The notes beneath the pieces are model-generated. The model made no database searches and was not told the DNA's origin. It was given only the letters and a program-made list of their open reading frames with translations. From Nocardioides szechwanensis (GTDB taxonomy: Bacteria > Actinomycetota > Actinomycetes > Propionibacteriales > Nocardioidaceae): DNA of 64,000 bases. The DNA lies in NCBI RefSeq assembly GCF_900103935.1, contig NZ_FNIC01000003.1:248001-312000 (forward strand), in the 5' to 3' direction. Both the position numbers and the translations under genes were made by a program. Each line of letters starts with the position of its first letter. Position 1 is the stretch's first letter. This document shows positions 47,568 through 56,359 of this stretch, one piece after another.

Positions 47568-48433
47568 GCGCGGCGTCGCTGCGCCACCAGGGGCCGCAGC
47601 CGGTCGGGCATCGACAGCGTGAAGCCGTCACCGAGGGCCTCGACGGTGGGCGTGAACATCTCCACCGAGCGCCCCTGCGTGGCCGCCAGGACCGCCTCGG
47701 GCGACTCGAGCTCGCCGATCTCCAGACAGGTGAGGTACGTCGGCGGCAACATCGCCAGCTCGCCCCGGTCGGCCTGGTCGGCGGCGACCCGGGCGGGCAC
47801 CCAGTGCACCGAGGACGACTCGGTCGAGACGTCGCGGGTCAGCTGGCCCTCGGGGAGCAGCGCGACGAAGAACCACGTGCGGTAGCGCTTGGGCTCGAAG
47901 ACCGGCGTCAGCCAGCCGTCCCAGGTGCCGAGCAGGTCGGTGCGCAGCACCAGCCCGCGCCGGTTGAGGAACTCGGTCATCGCCACGTCGCGCGACTCGA
48001 GCGCGTGCCGGTCGGCCTCCCAGTCGTCGCCGGTGGTGTCGGCGACGACGTTGGTCTCCGACGTACCGGCCAGCAGCACCCCGGACTCCTCGAACGTCTC
48101 GCGCACGGCCGCGCACACCAGCGCGCGGGCGGTCTCCTCGTCGGTGCCGAGGCGCTGCGCCCACTCGGACGCGGGGGGCCCGGCCCAGGACACGGTCGTG
48201 TCGAAGTCGCGGGGGTCGACCCCGCCACCCGGGAAGACGCACATGCCGCCGGCGAACTCCATCGAGACCTGCCGGCGCATCAGGTAGACCTCGGGGCCCT
48301 CGTCGGAGGGGCGCAGCAGCACGACGGTGGCCGCGTTGCGCGGCTCGACCGCCTGCCGGGTGCCGTCGTCGTACTCACGGGCGACGTCGAGCAGGTGAGC
48401 CGGCAGCGGGACCGGCGGCAGTGGGATCCTCAC
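47564..48433 (-). CDS. NUDIX hydrolase, NUDT19-like
   Basis: The 289-residue protein starts with RNAATVVLLRPSDEGPEVYLMRR and has GGGVDPRD followed, after an insertion of about 25 residues, by AAVRETFEESGVLL. The split NUDIX box is typical of the NUDT7/19-like group, which can act on acyl-CoA species; activity here is not shown. GTG start at 48433, four bases after RidA. It is an addition to the M. tuberculosis order. Confidence 0.85.
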   Translation of the reverse strand: MRIPLPPVPLPAHLLDVAREYDDGTRQAVEPRNAATVVLLRPSDEGPEVYLMRRQVSMEFAGGMCVFPGGGVDPRDFDTTVSWAGPPASEWAQRLGTDEETARALVCAAVRETFEESGVLLAGTSETNVVADTTGDDWEADRHALESRDVAMTEFLNRRGLVLRTDLLGTWDGWLTPVFEPKRYRTWFFVALLPEGQLTRDVSTESSSVHWVPARVAADQADRGELAMLPPTYLTCLEIGELESPEAVLAATQGRSVEMFTPTVEALGDGFTLSMPDRLRPLVAQRRRA

Positions 48434-48437
48434 GCGG

Positions 48438-48896
48438 TCAGAGCTCGACGAGGAGTTCGACCTCGACCGGGGCGTCGAGCGGCAGGGCCGTGACCCCCAC
48501 GGCCGAGCGGGCGTGGACGCCGGCGTCGCCGAAGACCTCGCCCAGGAGCTCGGAGACGCCGTTGGCGACGCCCGGCTGGCCGGTGAAGTCGGGGGTGGAG
48601 GCGACGAAGACGACGACCTTGACCACCCGCTTCACCGCGCTCAGCTCGCCGACCTCGGCCCTGATCGCGGCCAGCGCGTTGAGCGCGCACTGCCGCGCAC
48701 ACTCCACGGCCTCGTCGACGGTGACCTCGCCGCCCACCTTGCCCGTGAACATCAGCTCGCCGGAGCGCATCGGGAGCTGCCCCGAGGTGTAGACGTGGTT
48801 GCCACTGCGTACGGCGGGCACGTAGACCGCCACCGGCTTCGCGACCTCGGGCACCGCGAGCCCCAGCCCGGCCAGCCGCTCCTCGGGGGTGCTCAT
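48438..48896 (-). CDS. RidA/YjgF family protein
   Basis: A 152-residue RidA-like protein. The family removes reactive enamine/imine intermediates. Visible: VYTSGQLPMRSGELMFTGKV, ECARQCALNALAAI, and VVKVVVFVASTPDFTGQPGVANG. The usual catalytic Arg of the RidA subfamily near the C-terminus (R-x-x-V-x-V) is not evident: the segment reads ARSAVGVTALPLDAPVEVELLVEL with Arg in RSAVGV, so the active subfamily is uncertain. Coupled to the 52-residue DUF4177 protein upstream (3-base gap). Confidence 0.88.
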   Translation of the reverse strand: MSTPEERLAGLGLAVPEVAKPVAVYVPAVRSGNHVYTSGQLPMRSGELMFTGKVGGEVTVDEAVECARQCALNALAAIRAEVGELSAVKRVVKVVVFVASTPDFTGQPGVANGVSELLGEVFGDAGVHARSAVGVTALPLDAPVEVELLVEL

Positions 48897-48899
48897 GGC

Positions 48900-49058
48900 T
48901 CAGCCCTCCACGGGACGCTTGAAGTAGCCGACGAGGTTCTCCGGGTTCATGCCGGGCGCGACCTGCACCAGCTCCCAGCCGTCGGCCCCGAAGTTGTCCA
49001 GGATCTGCTTGGCCGCATGCGTGAGGATCGGCGCGGTCAGGTACTCCCATTTCGTCAT
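48900..49058 (-). CDS. DUF4177 small protein, 52 residues
   Basis: The short frame encodes MTKWEYLTAPIL, GADGWELVQVAPG and ENLVGYFKRP. The W-E-Y...GWELV...YFKRP pattern is the DUF4177 family. M. tuberculosis has a similar tiny gene (Rv3678A) beside its RidA gene, so position supports it. Stop 3 bases before RidA. Function unknown. It is easily missed by gene finders with length cutoffs. Confidence 0.85.
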   Translation of the reverse strand: MTKWEYLTAPILTHAAKQILDNFGADGWELVQVAPGMNPENLVGYFKRPVEG

Positions 49059-49107
49059 GGCTCGCACCATACCCGGGGGCTTCCTCGCGTCCCTCCGGCC
49101 CCAGCCC

Positions 49108-49174
49108 GGGAAAGTACGGCACGCAATCGACCCAGAATCGACAGAACCACGTCGATTGCGTTCCGTACTTCCCC
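49108..49174. terminator. Large imperfect inverted repeat; probable terminator
   Basis: Arms of 24 bases at 49108-49131 and 49151-49174 pair with two mismatches (shared core CGCAATCGAC) around a 19-base loop. The hairpin lies 21 bases after the YdeI-like gene stop on the minus strand and before the DUF4177 operon start, so it can end the upstream transcript. Confidence 0.6.
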
Positions 49175-49194
49175 CGGCTCATCCACAAGCTGGG

Positions 49195-49584
49195 TCAGCG
49201 GGCGTCCCGCTCGGCGACAGCCTTGTCCCAGCGGCCGTTGGTCTTGGCGACGTCGACGGCGGCCCAGCCGGCGGGGTGCATGCGGCCCGCGGCGTCGAGG
49301 CGCTCGACCCGCTCGACGTTGCTGACCGACCAGTTGCTGCGGGGGCCGCGCGGCGTCATCCGGATGAAGGTGCCGCCCTGCTCTCGGCGCCGGGCCTGCC
49401 CGTCGATCCACCCGAAGCAGACCGCCTCCTCGACGGCCTGGGGGTAGCTCAGCTCGGTGACCGTGTCGCCCTTCTTGCTCAGCACCAGCCACACGCCGGG
49501 TACGTCGGCATGGTGCTCCAGCAGCCACGCCCGCCACCCAGCGGTGTCGGGCACCAGCAGCTCCTCCAGCTCTGCTTTCACCAC
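49195..49584 (-). CDS. YdeI/OmpD-associated-like protein
   Basis: The protein (about 129 residues) has VWLVLSKKGDTVTELSYPQAVEEAVCFGWIDGQ, followed by the conserved RMTPRGPRSNWSVSNVERVERL and AGRMHPAGW. This is the YdeI (OmpD-associated) family, of unknown biochemical role. GTG at 49584 is preferred: GAGGGG lies 8 bases upstream. A longer frame to 49611 would overlap the VOC gene. Likely co-transcribed with the VOC gene. Confidence 0.82.
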   Translation of the reverse strand: MVKAELEELLVPDTAGWRAWLLEHHADVPGVWLVLSKKGDTVTELSYPQAVEEAVCFGWIDGQARRREQGGTFIRMTPRGPRSNWSVSNVERVERLDAAGRMHPAGWAAVDVAKTNGRWDKAVAERDAR

Positions 49585-49594
49585 GTCGTACCCC

Positions 49595-50275
49595 TCACTC
49601 CTCGAACGCACAGAACTCGTTGCCCTCGGGATCCGCGAGCACCGTCCACGAGATGTCGCCGTCCGGCGCCCTCAGCACCCGCGCACCGTCGCCGACCAGC
49701 AGCTCGAGGTCAGGGGTGTCGACGTCCCAGTGGATGCGGTTCTTGACCGTCTTGGGCTCGGGCACCGCCACGAAGACGAAGCTCCCGAACGGCGCACCCG
49801 GTACCGGCACTCCCGCCCAGCTCCCGCCCCAGTCGTCCGTCCCGAGCTCCACGGTCGAGCCGAGGACATCGGCCCACCAGGTGGCGATCCGCTCGGGGTC
49901 GGCGCTGTCCACGCCGACCTCGTACAGCCGCTCGTCGGGCACCGACTCCCGCTCGAAGACGCACAGCTCGCCGCCCTCGGGGTCGCGCAGGACCTTCCAC
50001 GAGAACGACTCGAGGTCGACGGCGGTCGCCCCGGCCGCCAGTACGTCGTCGACGCGGGCCGCGTGGACGTCCAGGTGCACGCGCTGCTTCACCGAGACGG
50101 GCTCCGGCACCTGGTTGACCCATACCGTGTGCCGGTCGCCGGCCCCCACGAGCAGCGTCATGCCGTCGCGCTCGCGCCGCCGCAGCTCCAGCCCCAGTAC
50201 GTCGGACCAGAACCGCCCCAGCCGCGCCGCGTCGACGGCGTCGACGCAGAGGTCCTTGTAGGTCGCGGCGCTCAT
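49595..50275 (-). CDS. VOC-superfamily protein with two glyoxalase-like domains
   Basis: The 226-residue protein is a tandem duplication: each half has RFWSDVLG/TWWADVLG, a VHLDV/IHWDV strand and WKVLRDPEGGELCVFE/WTVLADPEGNEFCAFE. This is the glyoxalase/bleomycin-resistance fold, VOC. Metal-binding residues are partly kept (H in VHLDV and IHWDV, E in LCVFE and FCAFE). Substrate unknown. Confidence 0.88.
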   Translation of the reverse strand: MSAATYKDLCVDAVDAARLGRFWSDVLGLELRRRERDGMTLLVGAGDRHTVWVNQVPEPVSVKQRVHLDVHAARVDDVLAAGATAVDLESFSWKVLRDPEGGELCVFERESVPDERLYEVGVDSADPERIATWWADVLGSTVELGTDDWGGSWAGVPVPGAPFGSFVFVAVPEPKTVKNRIHWDVDTPDLELLVGDGARVLRAPDGDISWTVLADPEGNEFCAFEE

Positions 50276-50327
50276 TCGCCATGACTACCAGAACGGCGCT
50301 GTCGGCGCCGTGCGCCACACTCTCCTC

Positions 50328-50552
50328 ATGGCGTACGACGAGCAGCTGGCCGATCGGGTCCGCGAGCTGGTGCAGGAGCACGGCCCGGCCGACGAGAAGC
50401 GGATGTTCGGTGGCCCGGCGTTCCTGCTCGGTGGCCATCTGGCGGTCTGCGCGAGCCACGACGGCGGTCTGCTCGTGCGCACCGACGAGCAGCTCGGGGC
50501 CTGGGTCGGCCGCGGCGTCGCCACCGCACAGTCCCTGCCCCCGAAGGGCTAG
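50328..50552 (+). CDS. TfoX N-terminal-domain protein, C-terminally short
   Basis: A 74-residue product beginning MAYDEQLADRVRELVQEHGPADEKRMFGGPAFLLGGHLAVCASHDG. This is the start of a TfoX_N domain, usually about 100-110 residues ending in a G-W-L strand. Here it ends with GLLVRTDEQLGAWVGRGVATAQSLPPKG, so the last 30 or so residues are missing. The stop shares CTAG with the convergent sigma gene. Probably a truncated, possibly non-functional gene. Confidence 0.65.
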   Translation: MAYDEQLADRVRELVQEHGPADEKRMFGGPAFLLGGHLAVCASHDGGLLVRTDEQLGAWVGRGVATAQSLPPKG

Positions 50553-51418
50553 GGCGTCCGGGCGGACCGCACGCCGCTGAGCTTGTCCGGCGCGAGCACG
50601 ATGTCGATGCGGGTGATCTGCTCGCCGTCGACCGTGAACGACACGACCGAGTGCAGCCGCCCGTCGACGCTGAAGGTGAGGCCGGTCCGGCCGTTGATCT
50701 CGACGATCTCGACCTGACCGTCCTTGCGGGCGATGCCCGCGAAGAACCGAGCCACCCGGTCGGGACCGAGCACCGGCCGCCGGGCCGCGTTCACGACACC
50801 GCCACCGTCGCTGGTGAGCACGACCGTCGGGTCGAGCAGCCGGACCAGCCCGGCCAGGTCGCCACCGGCGGCAGCGCCGAGGAACGCTCCGACCACCCGG
50901 TCGTGCGTGGTGGCGTCGACCGCGACCCGCGGGGTCCCGGCGGCCACGTGCTGCCGCGCCCGACGGGCGAGCTGGCGCACCGCGACCGGTGTCCGCCCGA
51001 CGGCGTCCGCGACGTCGTCGAAGGGCATCTCGAAGATGTCGTGCAGGACCCACGCGGTCCGCTCGGCCGGCGTCAGCCGCTCCAGCGCGACCAGCAGCGC
51101 GTAGCGCACCGAGTCGTCGAGGCTGACGCGGTCAGCGGCGTCGGGGACGACCACCACCGGCTCGGGCAGCCACGGTCCGACGTACGACTCACGGCGCACG
51201 CGCGCCGAACGGAGCACGTCGAGCGCCGCCCGGGCCACCGTGACCGTGGCCCAGGCCGCGACGTCGCGGACCGGCTCGCGCTCGTCGGCGGCGGCCAGCC
51301 GCAGCCAGCACTCGGCGACCACGTCCTCGGCCTCGGCATGGCTGCCGAGGATGGCGTAGGCGACGCGGACCAGCCTTGACCGCTCCGCGTCGTACGCCGC
51401 CGCCAGCAGGTCGGTCAC
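50549..51418 (-). CDS. sigJ: ECF41-type sigma factor (SigJ-like)
   Basis: The 289-residue sigma factor has region 2 (YDAERSRLVRVAYAILGSHAEAEDVVAECWLRL), a WLPEPVV linker, region 4 (LTPAERTAWVLHDIFEMPFDDVADAVGRTPVAVRQLARRAR) and a SnoaL-like C-terminal extension with SDGGG and APDKL. WLPEP, DGGG and NPDKL-like motifs define ECF41, in which the extension regulates the sigma factor instead of a separate anti-sigma. GTG start at 51418 in a GTGA overlap with the SDR gene, a typical ECF41 partner and probable target. Confidence 0.9.
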   Translation of the reverse strand: MTDLLAAAYDAERSRLVRVAYAILGSHAEAEDVVAECWLRLAAADEREPVRDVAAWATVTVARAALDVLRSARVRRESYVGPWLPEPVVVVPDAADRVSLDDSVRYALLVALERLTPAERTAWVLHDIFEMPFDDVADAVGRTPVAVRQLARRARQHVAAGTPRVAVDATTHDRVVGAFLGAAAGGDLAGLVRLLDPTVVLTSDGGGVVNAARRPVLGPDRVARFFAGIARKDGQVEIVEINGRTGLTFSVDGRLHSVVSFTVDGEQITRIDIVLAPDKLSGVRSARTP

Positions 51419-52152
51419 CGGCCCGCCAGCCACGCGTCGAACGTGACGCGGCCGCGCGGACCATCGCCCGTCGGCACCAGCGCGCCCGTGCGCATCGCCC
51501 TGCCCGCGGCACCCGGCACCCGCACCGGGACCACCCGGCGCCCGTGGGCGACCTTGCGCGCGAGGTCCACCATCTGCAGCCGCTCGGGCCCGGCGAGCTC
51601 GGGAGCCTGGCCGGCCGGGTCACCCTCCGCCAGGTCGACCAGCGCCTCGCCCACCTCGCGGGCGGCGACGGGCTGGCTCAACATCCGCGGCACCAGCGAG
51701 AACGGCCCGACCCGCACGAAGCCCAGCGCCTGCTCGGCGAACTCGTGGAACTGGGTCGCCCGCAGCACGCTCCACGGCACCGGGCCCTCGGCGGCGATGC
51801 GCTCCTGGAGCCGCTTGCCGGCGTAGTAGCCCGAGTCGACGTCGTCGATGCCGACGATGGAGAGCACGACATGGTGGCGCACCCCCGCCGCGGCCTCGGC
51901 GCTCAGCAGGGTGCGCGTCACGCCGCCGAAGAACGCCTCCGAGTCCGCCCGCCTCTGCGAGACCTGGTTGGTCGTGTCGATGACGGCGTCGACTCCGTCG
52001 AGACGCTCGGTGAGGCCGGCGCCGGTCGTCAGGTCGACCCCCTCCGAGCGCGACAGGACCACGACGTGGTGCCCGCGCTCCCGGGCGACCTCGACGACGT
52101 GGTGCCCGACGACGCCGGTCCCACCAGCCACGGCGATCCTCATCGGCTTCAT
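51415..52152 (-). CDS. NmrA/SDR-like NAD(P)-binding protein
   Basis: The 245-residue Rossmann protein starts MRIAVAGGTGVVGHHVVEVARERGH. It has LDGVDAVIDTT, HHVVLSIVGIDDVDSGYYAGKRLQE and WSVLRATQFHEFAEQ. These are the marks of atypical SDR (NmrA/YwnB-like) proteins. The YxxxK motif survives as YYAGK. Oxidoreductase or redox-sensing function is possible. Coupled to the ECF41 sigma gene by GTGA and to the preceding membrane protein gene by a 4-base overlap. Confidence 0.87.
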   Translation of the reverse strand: MKPMRIAVAGGTGVVGHHVVEVARERGHHVVVLSRSEGVDLTTGAGLTERLDGVDAVIDTTNQVSQRRADSEAFFGGVTRTLLSAEAAAGVRHHVVLSIVGIDDVDSGYYAGKRLQERIAAEGPVPWSVLRATQFHEFAEQALGFVRVGPFSLVPRMLSQPVAAREVGEALVDLAEGDPAGQAPELAGPERLQMVDLARKVAHGRRVVPVRVPGAAGRAMRTGALVPTGDGPRGRVTFDAWLAGR

Positions 52153-52562
52153 CGACCGGCCTCCTTCCGCGACGGCACGAGCAGGAGCAGTGCCAGGACC
52201 AGCGTCCCACCGAGGGTGACCACGTTGCCGACTGCATCGAGCGTGTCCATCTGCCCGAGGTGGTGGCCGTGGTAGCCGAGGTGCGGCACCGAGAAGACGG
52301 CCCAGGCGGCGCCGAGCAGCGTCGTCACGTGTGGCTCGCGCCAGAGCAGGGCGAGGAGGCCGGCGACGGCGAGGGCGAGGTAGAGCCCGCCCACGTCGCG
52401 GACGAGGTGCTCGTTGTAGGGGCCGTCACCCCCGACCCACATGCGGTTGAAGCCCGGGAAGTCGTCGTAGAAGGACCGCGGTGCGAACGAGGCCCACGAA
52501 CCGACGTACGACGCCGATGCCGTGAGCACGCCGGTCGCCGCTGTCTGCGTCGTCGTGTTCAT
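52149..52562 (-). CDS. Small integral membrane protein, unknown function
   Basis: A 137-residue protein with about four hydrophobic segments (near 8-25, 57-75, 80-98 and 113-130) and conserved-looking SFYDDFPG, HLVRDVGGLYLALA and HLGYHGHHL. The layout recalls small four-helix DoxX/DUF4345-like proteins, but I do not place it in a family. The ATG at 52562 has CAGGG close upstream. First gene of the three-gene unit with the SDR and sigma genes. Confidence 0.7.
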   Translation of the reverse strand: MNTTTQTAATGVLTASASYVGSWASFAPRSFYDDFPGFNRMWVGGDGPYNEHLVRDVGGLYLALAVAGLLALLWREPHVTTLLGAAWAVFSVPHLGYHGHHLGQMDTLDAVGNVVTLGGTLVLALLLLVPSRKEAGR

Positions 52563-52611
52563 ACCCTGATGACGAGACAGCCCGTCCCGGACGTGACATC
52601 GGGGCCCCTCG

Positions 52612-53238
52612 CTAGACCAGCTCGGGCTCGGTCTTCTCGCGGACCTCGGCCTCGGTGACATCGGGGGCGAGCTCGACGAGCGTGAGCCCGGCGGGGGTGA
52701 TGTCGATGACGCAGAGGTCGGTGATGATGCGCTGGACGACGCCGCGACCGGTGTAGGGCAGCGAGCACTCCTCGACGATCTTGAAGGACCCGTCCCTGGC
52801 GACGTGCTCCATCAGCACGATCACCCGCTTGGCGCCGTGGACCAGGTCCATCGCGCCGCCCATGCCCTTGACCATCTTCCCGGGGATCATCCAGTTCGCG
52901 ATGTCACCGCCCTTGGAGACCTGCATCGCGCCAAGGATCGCGGCGTCGATCTTGCCGCCCCGGATCATCCCGAACGACGTCGCGGAGTCGAAGAACGACG
53001 CCCCCCGACGCAGCGTGACGGTCTCCTTGCCGGCGTTGATCAGGTCCGGGTCCTCCTCGCCGTCCAGGGGGTAGGCACCCACACCGAGGATGCCGTTCTC
53101 CGACTGCAGCACCAGCTCGACGTCGTCGGCGACATAGTTGGGCACCAGCGTCGGCAGCCCGATCCCGAGGTTGACGTACGACCCGTCGACCAGCTCCGAG
53201 GCCGCCCGGGCAGCCATCTCCTCACGCGACCAGCTCAC
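52612..53238 (-). CDS. scoB: 3-oxoacid CoA-transferase subunit B
   Basis: The 208-residue beta subunit has the catalytic glutamate in [11 protein letters not shown] near residue 47, with [37 protein letters not shown] and [18 protein letters not shown]. With ScoA it should transfer CoA between succinyl-CoA and acetoacetate or a similar 3-oxoacid, supporting ketone body or short-chain catabolism. The start overlaps the scoA stop. Confidence 0.94.
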   Translation of the reverse strand: MSWSREEMAARAASELVDGSYVNLGIGLPTLVPNYVADDVELVLQSENGILGVGAYPLDGEEDPDLINAGKETVTLRRGASFFDSATSFGMIRGGKIDAAILGAMQVSKGGDIANWMIPGKMVKGMGGAMDLVHGAKRVIVLMEHVARDGSFKIVEECSLPYTGRGVVQRIITDLCVIDITPAGLTLVELAPDVTEAEVREKTEPELV

Positions 53239-54020
53239 GGTGAGACCTCCTGGCGGCTCCGCACGGTGCGTTTCTCGATCCGCTTGTCCGCGGCCTGCTC
53301 AGCAGTCAGCGCCACGACGCGCTGCACGAACACCCCGGGGGTGTGCACGTGGTTGGGGTCGATCTCCCCGGGCTCGACCAGCTCCTCGACCTCCGCGATC
53401 GTGACCCGCCCACACATCGCAGCGAGCGGGTTGAAGTTCCTGGCAGAGTCGCGGTAGACGAGGTTGCCGTGCCGGTCGCCCTTCCAGGCCCGCACCAGCC
53501 CGAAGTCCGCGGTGATCGCGTGCTCCAGGACGAACTCAGCCGGACCGTGGTCGGTCTCGAACGTCTGGGTCTGCTTCGGCGGCGAGGCCACGATCACGGC
53601 GCCCTCGCTGTCGTACTTCCACGGCAGCCCACCATCGGCGACCTGGGTGCCCGCCCCCGTGATCGTGAAGAACGCCGGGATCCCGAACCCACCCGCCCGC
53701 ATCCGCTCCGCCAGCGTGCCCTGCGGAGTCAGCTCCACCTCCAGCTCACCCGAGAGGTACTGCCTGGCGAACTCCTTGTTCTCCCCCACGTAGGAGGAGA
53801 TCATCCGCCGGATCCGCTTCTGCGCCAGCAGCCGCCCCAGCCCCCAGTCGTCGACCCCGCAGTTGTTCGACACCGCCTCCAGGTCCGTCGTACCCACCTG
53901 CAGGAGCGCATCGATCAACACCGACGGGATCCCACACAACCCGAACCCACCCACCGACAACATCGCCCCGGACGGGATATCGGCCACAGCCTCGGCCGCG
54001 GAGGCCACCACTTTGTCCAT
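53235..54020 (-). CDS. scoA: 3-oxoacid CoA-transferase subunit A
   Basis: The 261-residue alpha subunit contains [71 protein letters not shown] and the C-terminal [12 protein letters not shown]. All are standard for ScoA/AtoD-like subunits. ATG at 54020 is preferred to an upstream TTG. The operon is divergent from the ArsA-like pair with a 58-base gap. Confidence 0.93.
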   Translation of the reverse strand: MDKVVASAAEAVADIPSGAMLSVGGFGLCGIPSVLIDALLQVGTTDLEAVSNNCGVDDWGLGRLLAQKRIRRMISSYVGENKEFARQYLSGELEVELTPQGTLAERMRAGGFGIPAFFTITGAGTQVADGGLPWKYDSEGAVIVASPPKQTQTFETDHGPAEFVLEHAITADFGLVRAWKGDRHGNLVYRDSARNFNPLAAMCGRVTIAEVEELVEPGEIDPNHVHTPGVFVQRVVALTAEQAADKRIEKRTVRSRQEVSP

Positions 54021-54078
54021 GGCCCGATCCAAGCAGGTTGCCGCCGGGCGTCAACCACGACGGCCCTAGGCTTCACCC

Positions 54079-55089
54079 GTGAGTGAAGCCGCGAACGACT
54101 GGCCGAAGGTGCGACTCCATGTCGTCACCGGCAAGGGCGGCACCGGCAAGTCCACGGTGGCGGCGGCCCTGGCGCTGGCGCTCGCCGACCGCGGCAAGAA
54201 CGTCCTGCTGTGCGAGGTCGAGGGCCGCCAGGGGATCGCGCGGATGTTCGACGTCGACCCGCTGCCCCCCGAGGAGCGACGCCTCACGACCGGCCTGCCC
54301 GGCGCCGACGGCCGCCCCGGCGTCGTCCACGCGCTCCACATCGAGGCCGAGGCCGCGCTGCTCGAGTACCTCTCCCTCTACTACAAGCTCGGCCGCGCCG
54401 GCCGCGCACTCGACCGCTTCGGCGTGATCGAGTTCGCCACGACCATCGCCCCCGGCGTCCGCGACGTGCTGCTCACCGGCAAGGTGTTCGAGGCGGTCCA
54501 GCGCAACACCCGCAACAAGGGCGCCATCCAGTACGACGCCGTGGTGCTCGACGCGCCCCCCACCGGGCGGATCACCCAGTTCCTCAACGTCAGCAACGAG
54601 CTGGCCGGGCTGGCCAAGGTCGGGCCGATCAAGTCGCAGTCGGACACGATGATGACGCTCTTCCGCTCGCCCCGGACCGCCGTGCACCTCGTCACCGTGC
54701 TCGAGGAGATGCCGGTACAGGAGACCGCCGACGGCATCGCCGAGCTGCGCTCCGCGGACCTCCCGGTCGGCGGCATCGTGGTCAACCTGGTCCGGCCGCA
54801 GGACCTCTCGGCCGACGACCTGGCCCGCTCCCACAGCGGCACCATCGACCGCTCCGAGGTGGAGGCCGACCTCGAGTACGCCGGCATCGCTCCGGGCCCG
54901 GCGCTGGTCGACGGGCTGCTCAGCGAGGCCCACGACCACGCCGAGCGGCGGGCGCTGGAGGACTCCCAGCGGGTGCTGGTCGGCGGCCTCGGCGGCCCGA
55001 CGTACGAGCTGCCCCGGCTGCCCCTCGGCGTCGACCTCGGCGCGCTCTACGAGCTCGCCGCCAGCCTCCGAGACCAGGGGATGGCATGA
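54079..55089 (+). CDS. ArsA/GET3-like ATPase, first of a pair
   Basis: The 336-residue P-loop ATPase has the deviant Walker A GKGGTGKSTVAAALALALADRG near residue 18, then a helical insertion and a VVLDAPPTGRITQFLNV switch II near 155. Its M. tuberculosis relative (Rv3679, Bag family) forms a complex with the adjacent homologue. Client proteins are unknown. GTG start. The arsenite-binding cysteines of ArsA are not evident, so arsenic transport is not implied. Confidence 0.9.
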   Translation: MSEAANDWPKVRLHVVTGKGGTGKSTVAAALALALADRGKNVLLCEVEGRQGIARMFDVDPLPPEERRLTTGLPGADGRPGVVHALHIEAEAALLEYLSLYYKLGRAGRALDRFGVIEFATTIAPGVRDVLLTGKVFEAVQRNTRNKGAIQYDAVVLDAPPTGRITQFLNVSNELAGLAKVGPIKSQSDTMMTLFRSPRTAVHLVTVLEEMPVQETADGIAELRSADLPVGGIVVNLVRPQDLSADDLARSHSGTIDRSEVEADLEYAGIAPGPALVDGLLSEAHDHAERRALEDSQRVLVGGLGGPTYELPRLPLGVDLGALYELAASLRDQGMA

Positions 55090-55141
55090 ACACCCCAACG
55101 AAATGCTCGCTTCGCTCCGCTTTCGCCGGGGACCCCGAGAG

Positions 55142-56308
55142 ATGACGAAAGCCCGCACCCGGCAGGGACCGACCGGGACCCAGGCACACGCCCTCGACGT
55201 CGACGCCCTGATCGACGACCCCGCCACCGGCATCATCGTGTGCTGCGGCTCCGGCGGCGTCGGCAAGACCACCAGCGCGGCGGCGATCGCGCTGCGCGCG
55301 GCCGAGCGTGGCCGCAAGGTCGTCGTCCTCACGATCGACCCGGCTCGGCGGCTGGCCCAGTCGATGGGCATCGAGGAGCTCGACAACACGCCCCGCCCGG
55401 TGTCGCCGGTCGACACCTCCGGGGGTGGGTGGCTCGACGCGATGATGCTCGACATGAAGCGCACCTTCGACGAGGTGGTCGAGAGCCAGGCCAGTCCCGA
55501 GAAGGCGCAGCAGATCCTGGAGAACCCCTTCTACATCGCCCTGTCGAGCTCGTTCGCCGGCACGCAGGAGTACATGGCGATGGAGAAGCTCGGCCAGATC
55601 CACGCCCAGGCGGCCGTCGACGGCAGCTACGACCTGATCGTGGTCGACACCCCGCCGTCACGCTCGGCGCTGGATTTCCTCGACGCCCCCGAGCGGCTGT
55701 CGAGCTTCCTCGACGGCCGGTTCATCCGCCTGATGCTGGCCCCGGCCCGGGGTCCGGCCAAGCTGATGACGGCCGGCTTCGGCCTGATCACCAACGCCCT
55801 GACCAAGATCCTCGGCGGTCAGGTCCTCAAGGACCTACAGACGTTCGTCTCGGCGCTCGACACGGTATTCGGCGGGTTCCGCCAGCGGGCGCTGCGCACC
55901 TATGCGCTGCTCCAGGCCGACGGCACGGCGTTCCTCGTGGTGGCCGCGCCCGAGCCGGACGCGCTGCGCGAGGCGGCGTACTTCGTGGAGCGCCTCAGCG
56001 AGGACCGGATGCCACTGGCCGGGCTGATCGTCAACCGGGCGAGCCCGGCGCCCGCGGGCACGCTGTCGGCGGACGAGGCGATGGCGGCCGCCGAGCGGCT
56101 GCGCAAGCGCGACCCGGAGTCGCTCACCGCGGGGCTCCTGCGGCTGCACGCCGACCAGACCCGGATGGTCGAGCGGGAGGCGCGGCTGCGCGAGCGCTTC
56201 GCGACCGCCCACCCGCAGGTGGCGACGGCCGTGGTGCCCGCGCTCGCCGGGGATGTGCACGACCTCGAGGGCCTGCGCCGGATCGGCGACCTGCTCGCCG
56301 GGCAGTAG
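55142..56308 (+). CDS. ArsA/GET3-like ATPase, second of a pair
   Basis: The 388-residue partner has GSGGVGKTTSAAAIALRAAERG near residue 35, TIDPARRLAQSMG, and VVDTPPSRSALDFLDAPERL near 170. Its C-terminus is hydrophilic. It is the Rv3680 equivalent by position. The two ATPases probably act as a heteromer; hydrophobic client handling is inferred from the GET3 fold. ATG at 55142 is chosen after a 52-base gap. Confidence 0.9.
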   Translation: MTKARTRQGPTGTQAHALDVDALIDDPATGIIVCCGSGGVGKTTSAAAIALRAAERGRKVVVLTIDPARRLAQSMGIEELDNTPRPVSPVDTSGGGWLDAMMLDMKRTFDEVVESQASPEKAQQILENPFYIALSSSFAGTQEYMAMEKLGQIHAQAAVDGSYDLIVVDTPPSRSALDFLDAPERLSSFLDGRFIRLMLAPARGPAKLMTAGFGLITNALTKILGGQVLKDLQTFVSALDTVFGGFRQRALRTYALLQADGTAFLVVAAPEPDALREAAYFVERLSEDRMPLAGLIVNRASPAPAGTLSADEAMAAAERLRKRDPESLTAGLLRLHADQTRMVEREARLRERFATAHPQVATAVVPALAGDVHDLEGLRRIGDLLAGQ

Positions 56309-56309
56309 A

Positions 56310-56349
56310 CAACGCCTGAACCCTCCCTCCCGGGGCGGCTCAGGCGTTG
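56310..56349. terminator. Terminator between the ArsA-like and WhiB genes
   Basis: Arms CAACGCCTGAACC (56310-56322) and GGCTCAGGCGTTG (56337-56349) pair at 12 of 13 positions around a 14-base loop, directly after the ATPase stop and 11 bases before the convergent whiB stop. Confidence 0.75.
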
Positions 56350-56359
56350 CGCTGGTGGC

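Noticed and set aside
54079..56308. Arsenite efflux ATPase system
   Set aside because: No ArsB, ArsR or ArsD, and the arsenite-binding cysteines are not evident; order matches Rv3679/Rv3680 instead.
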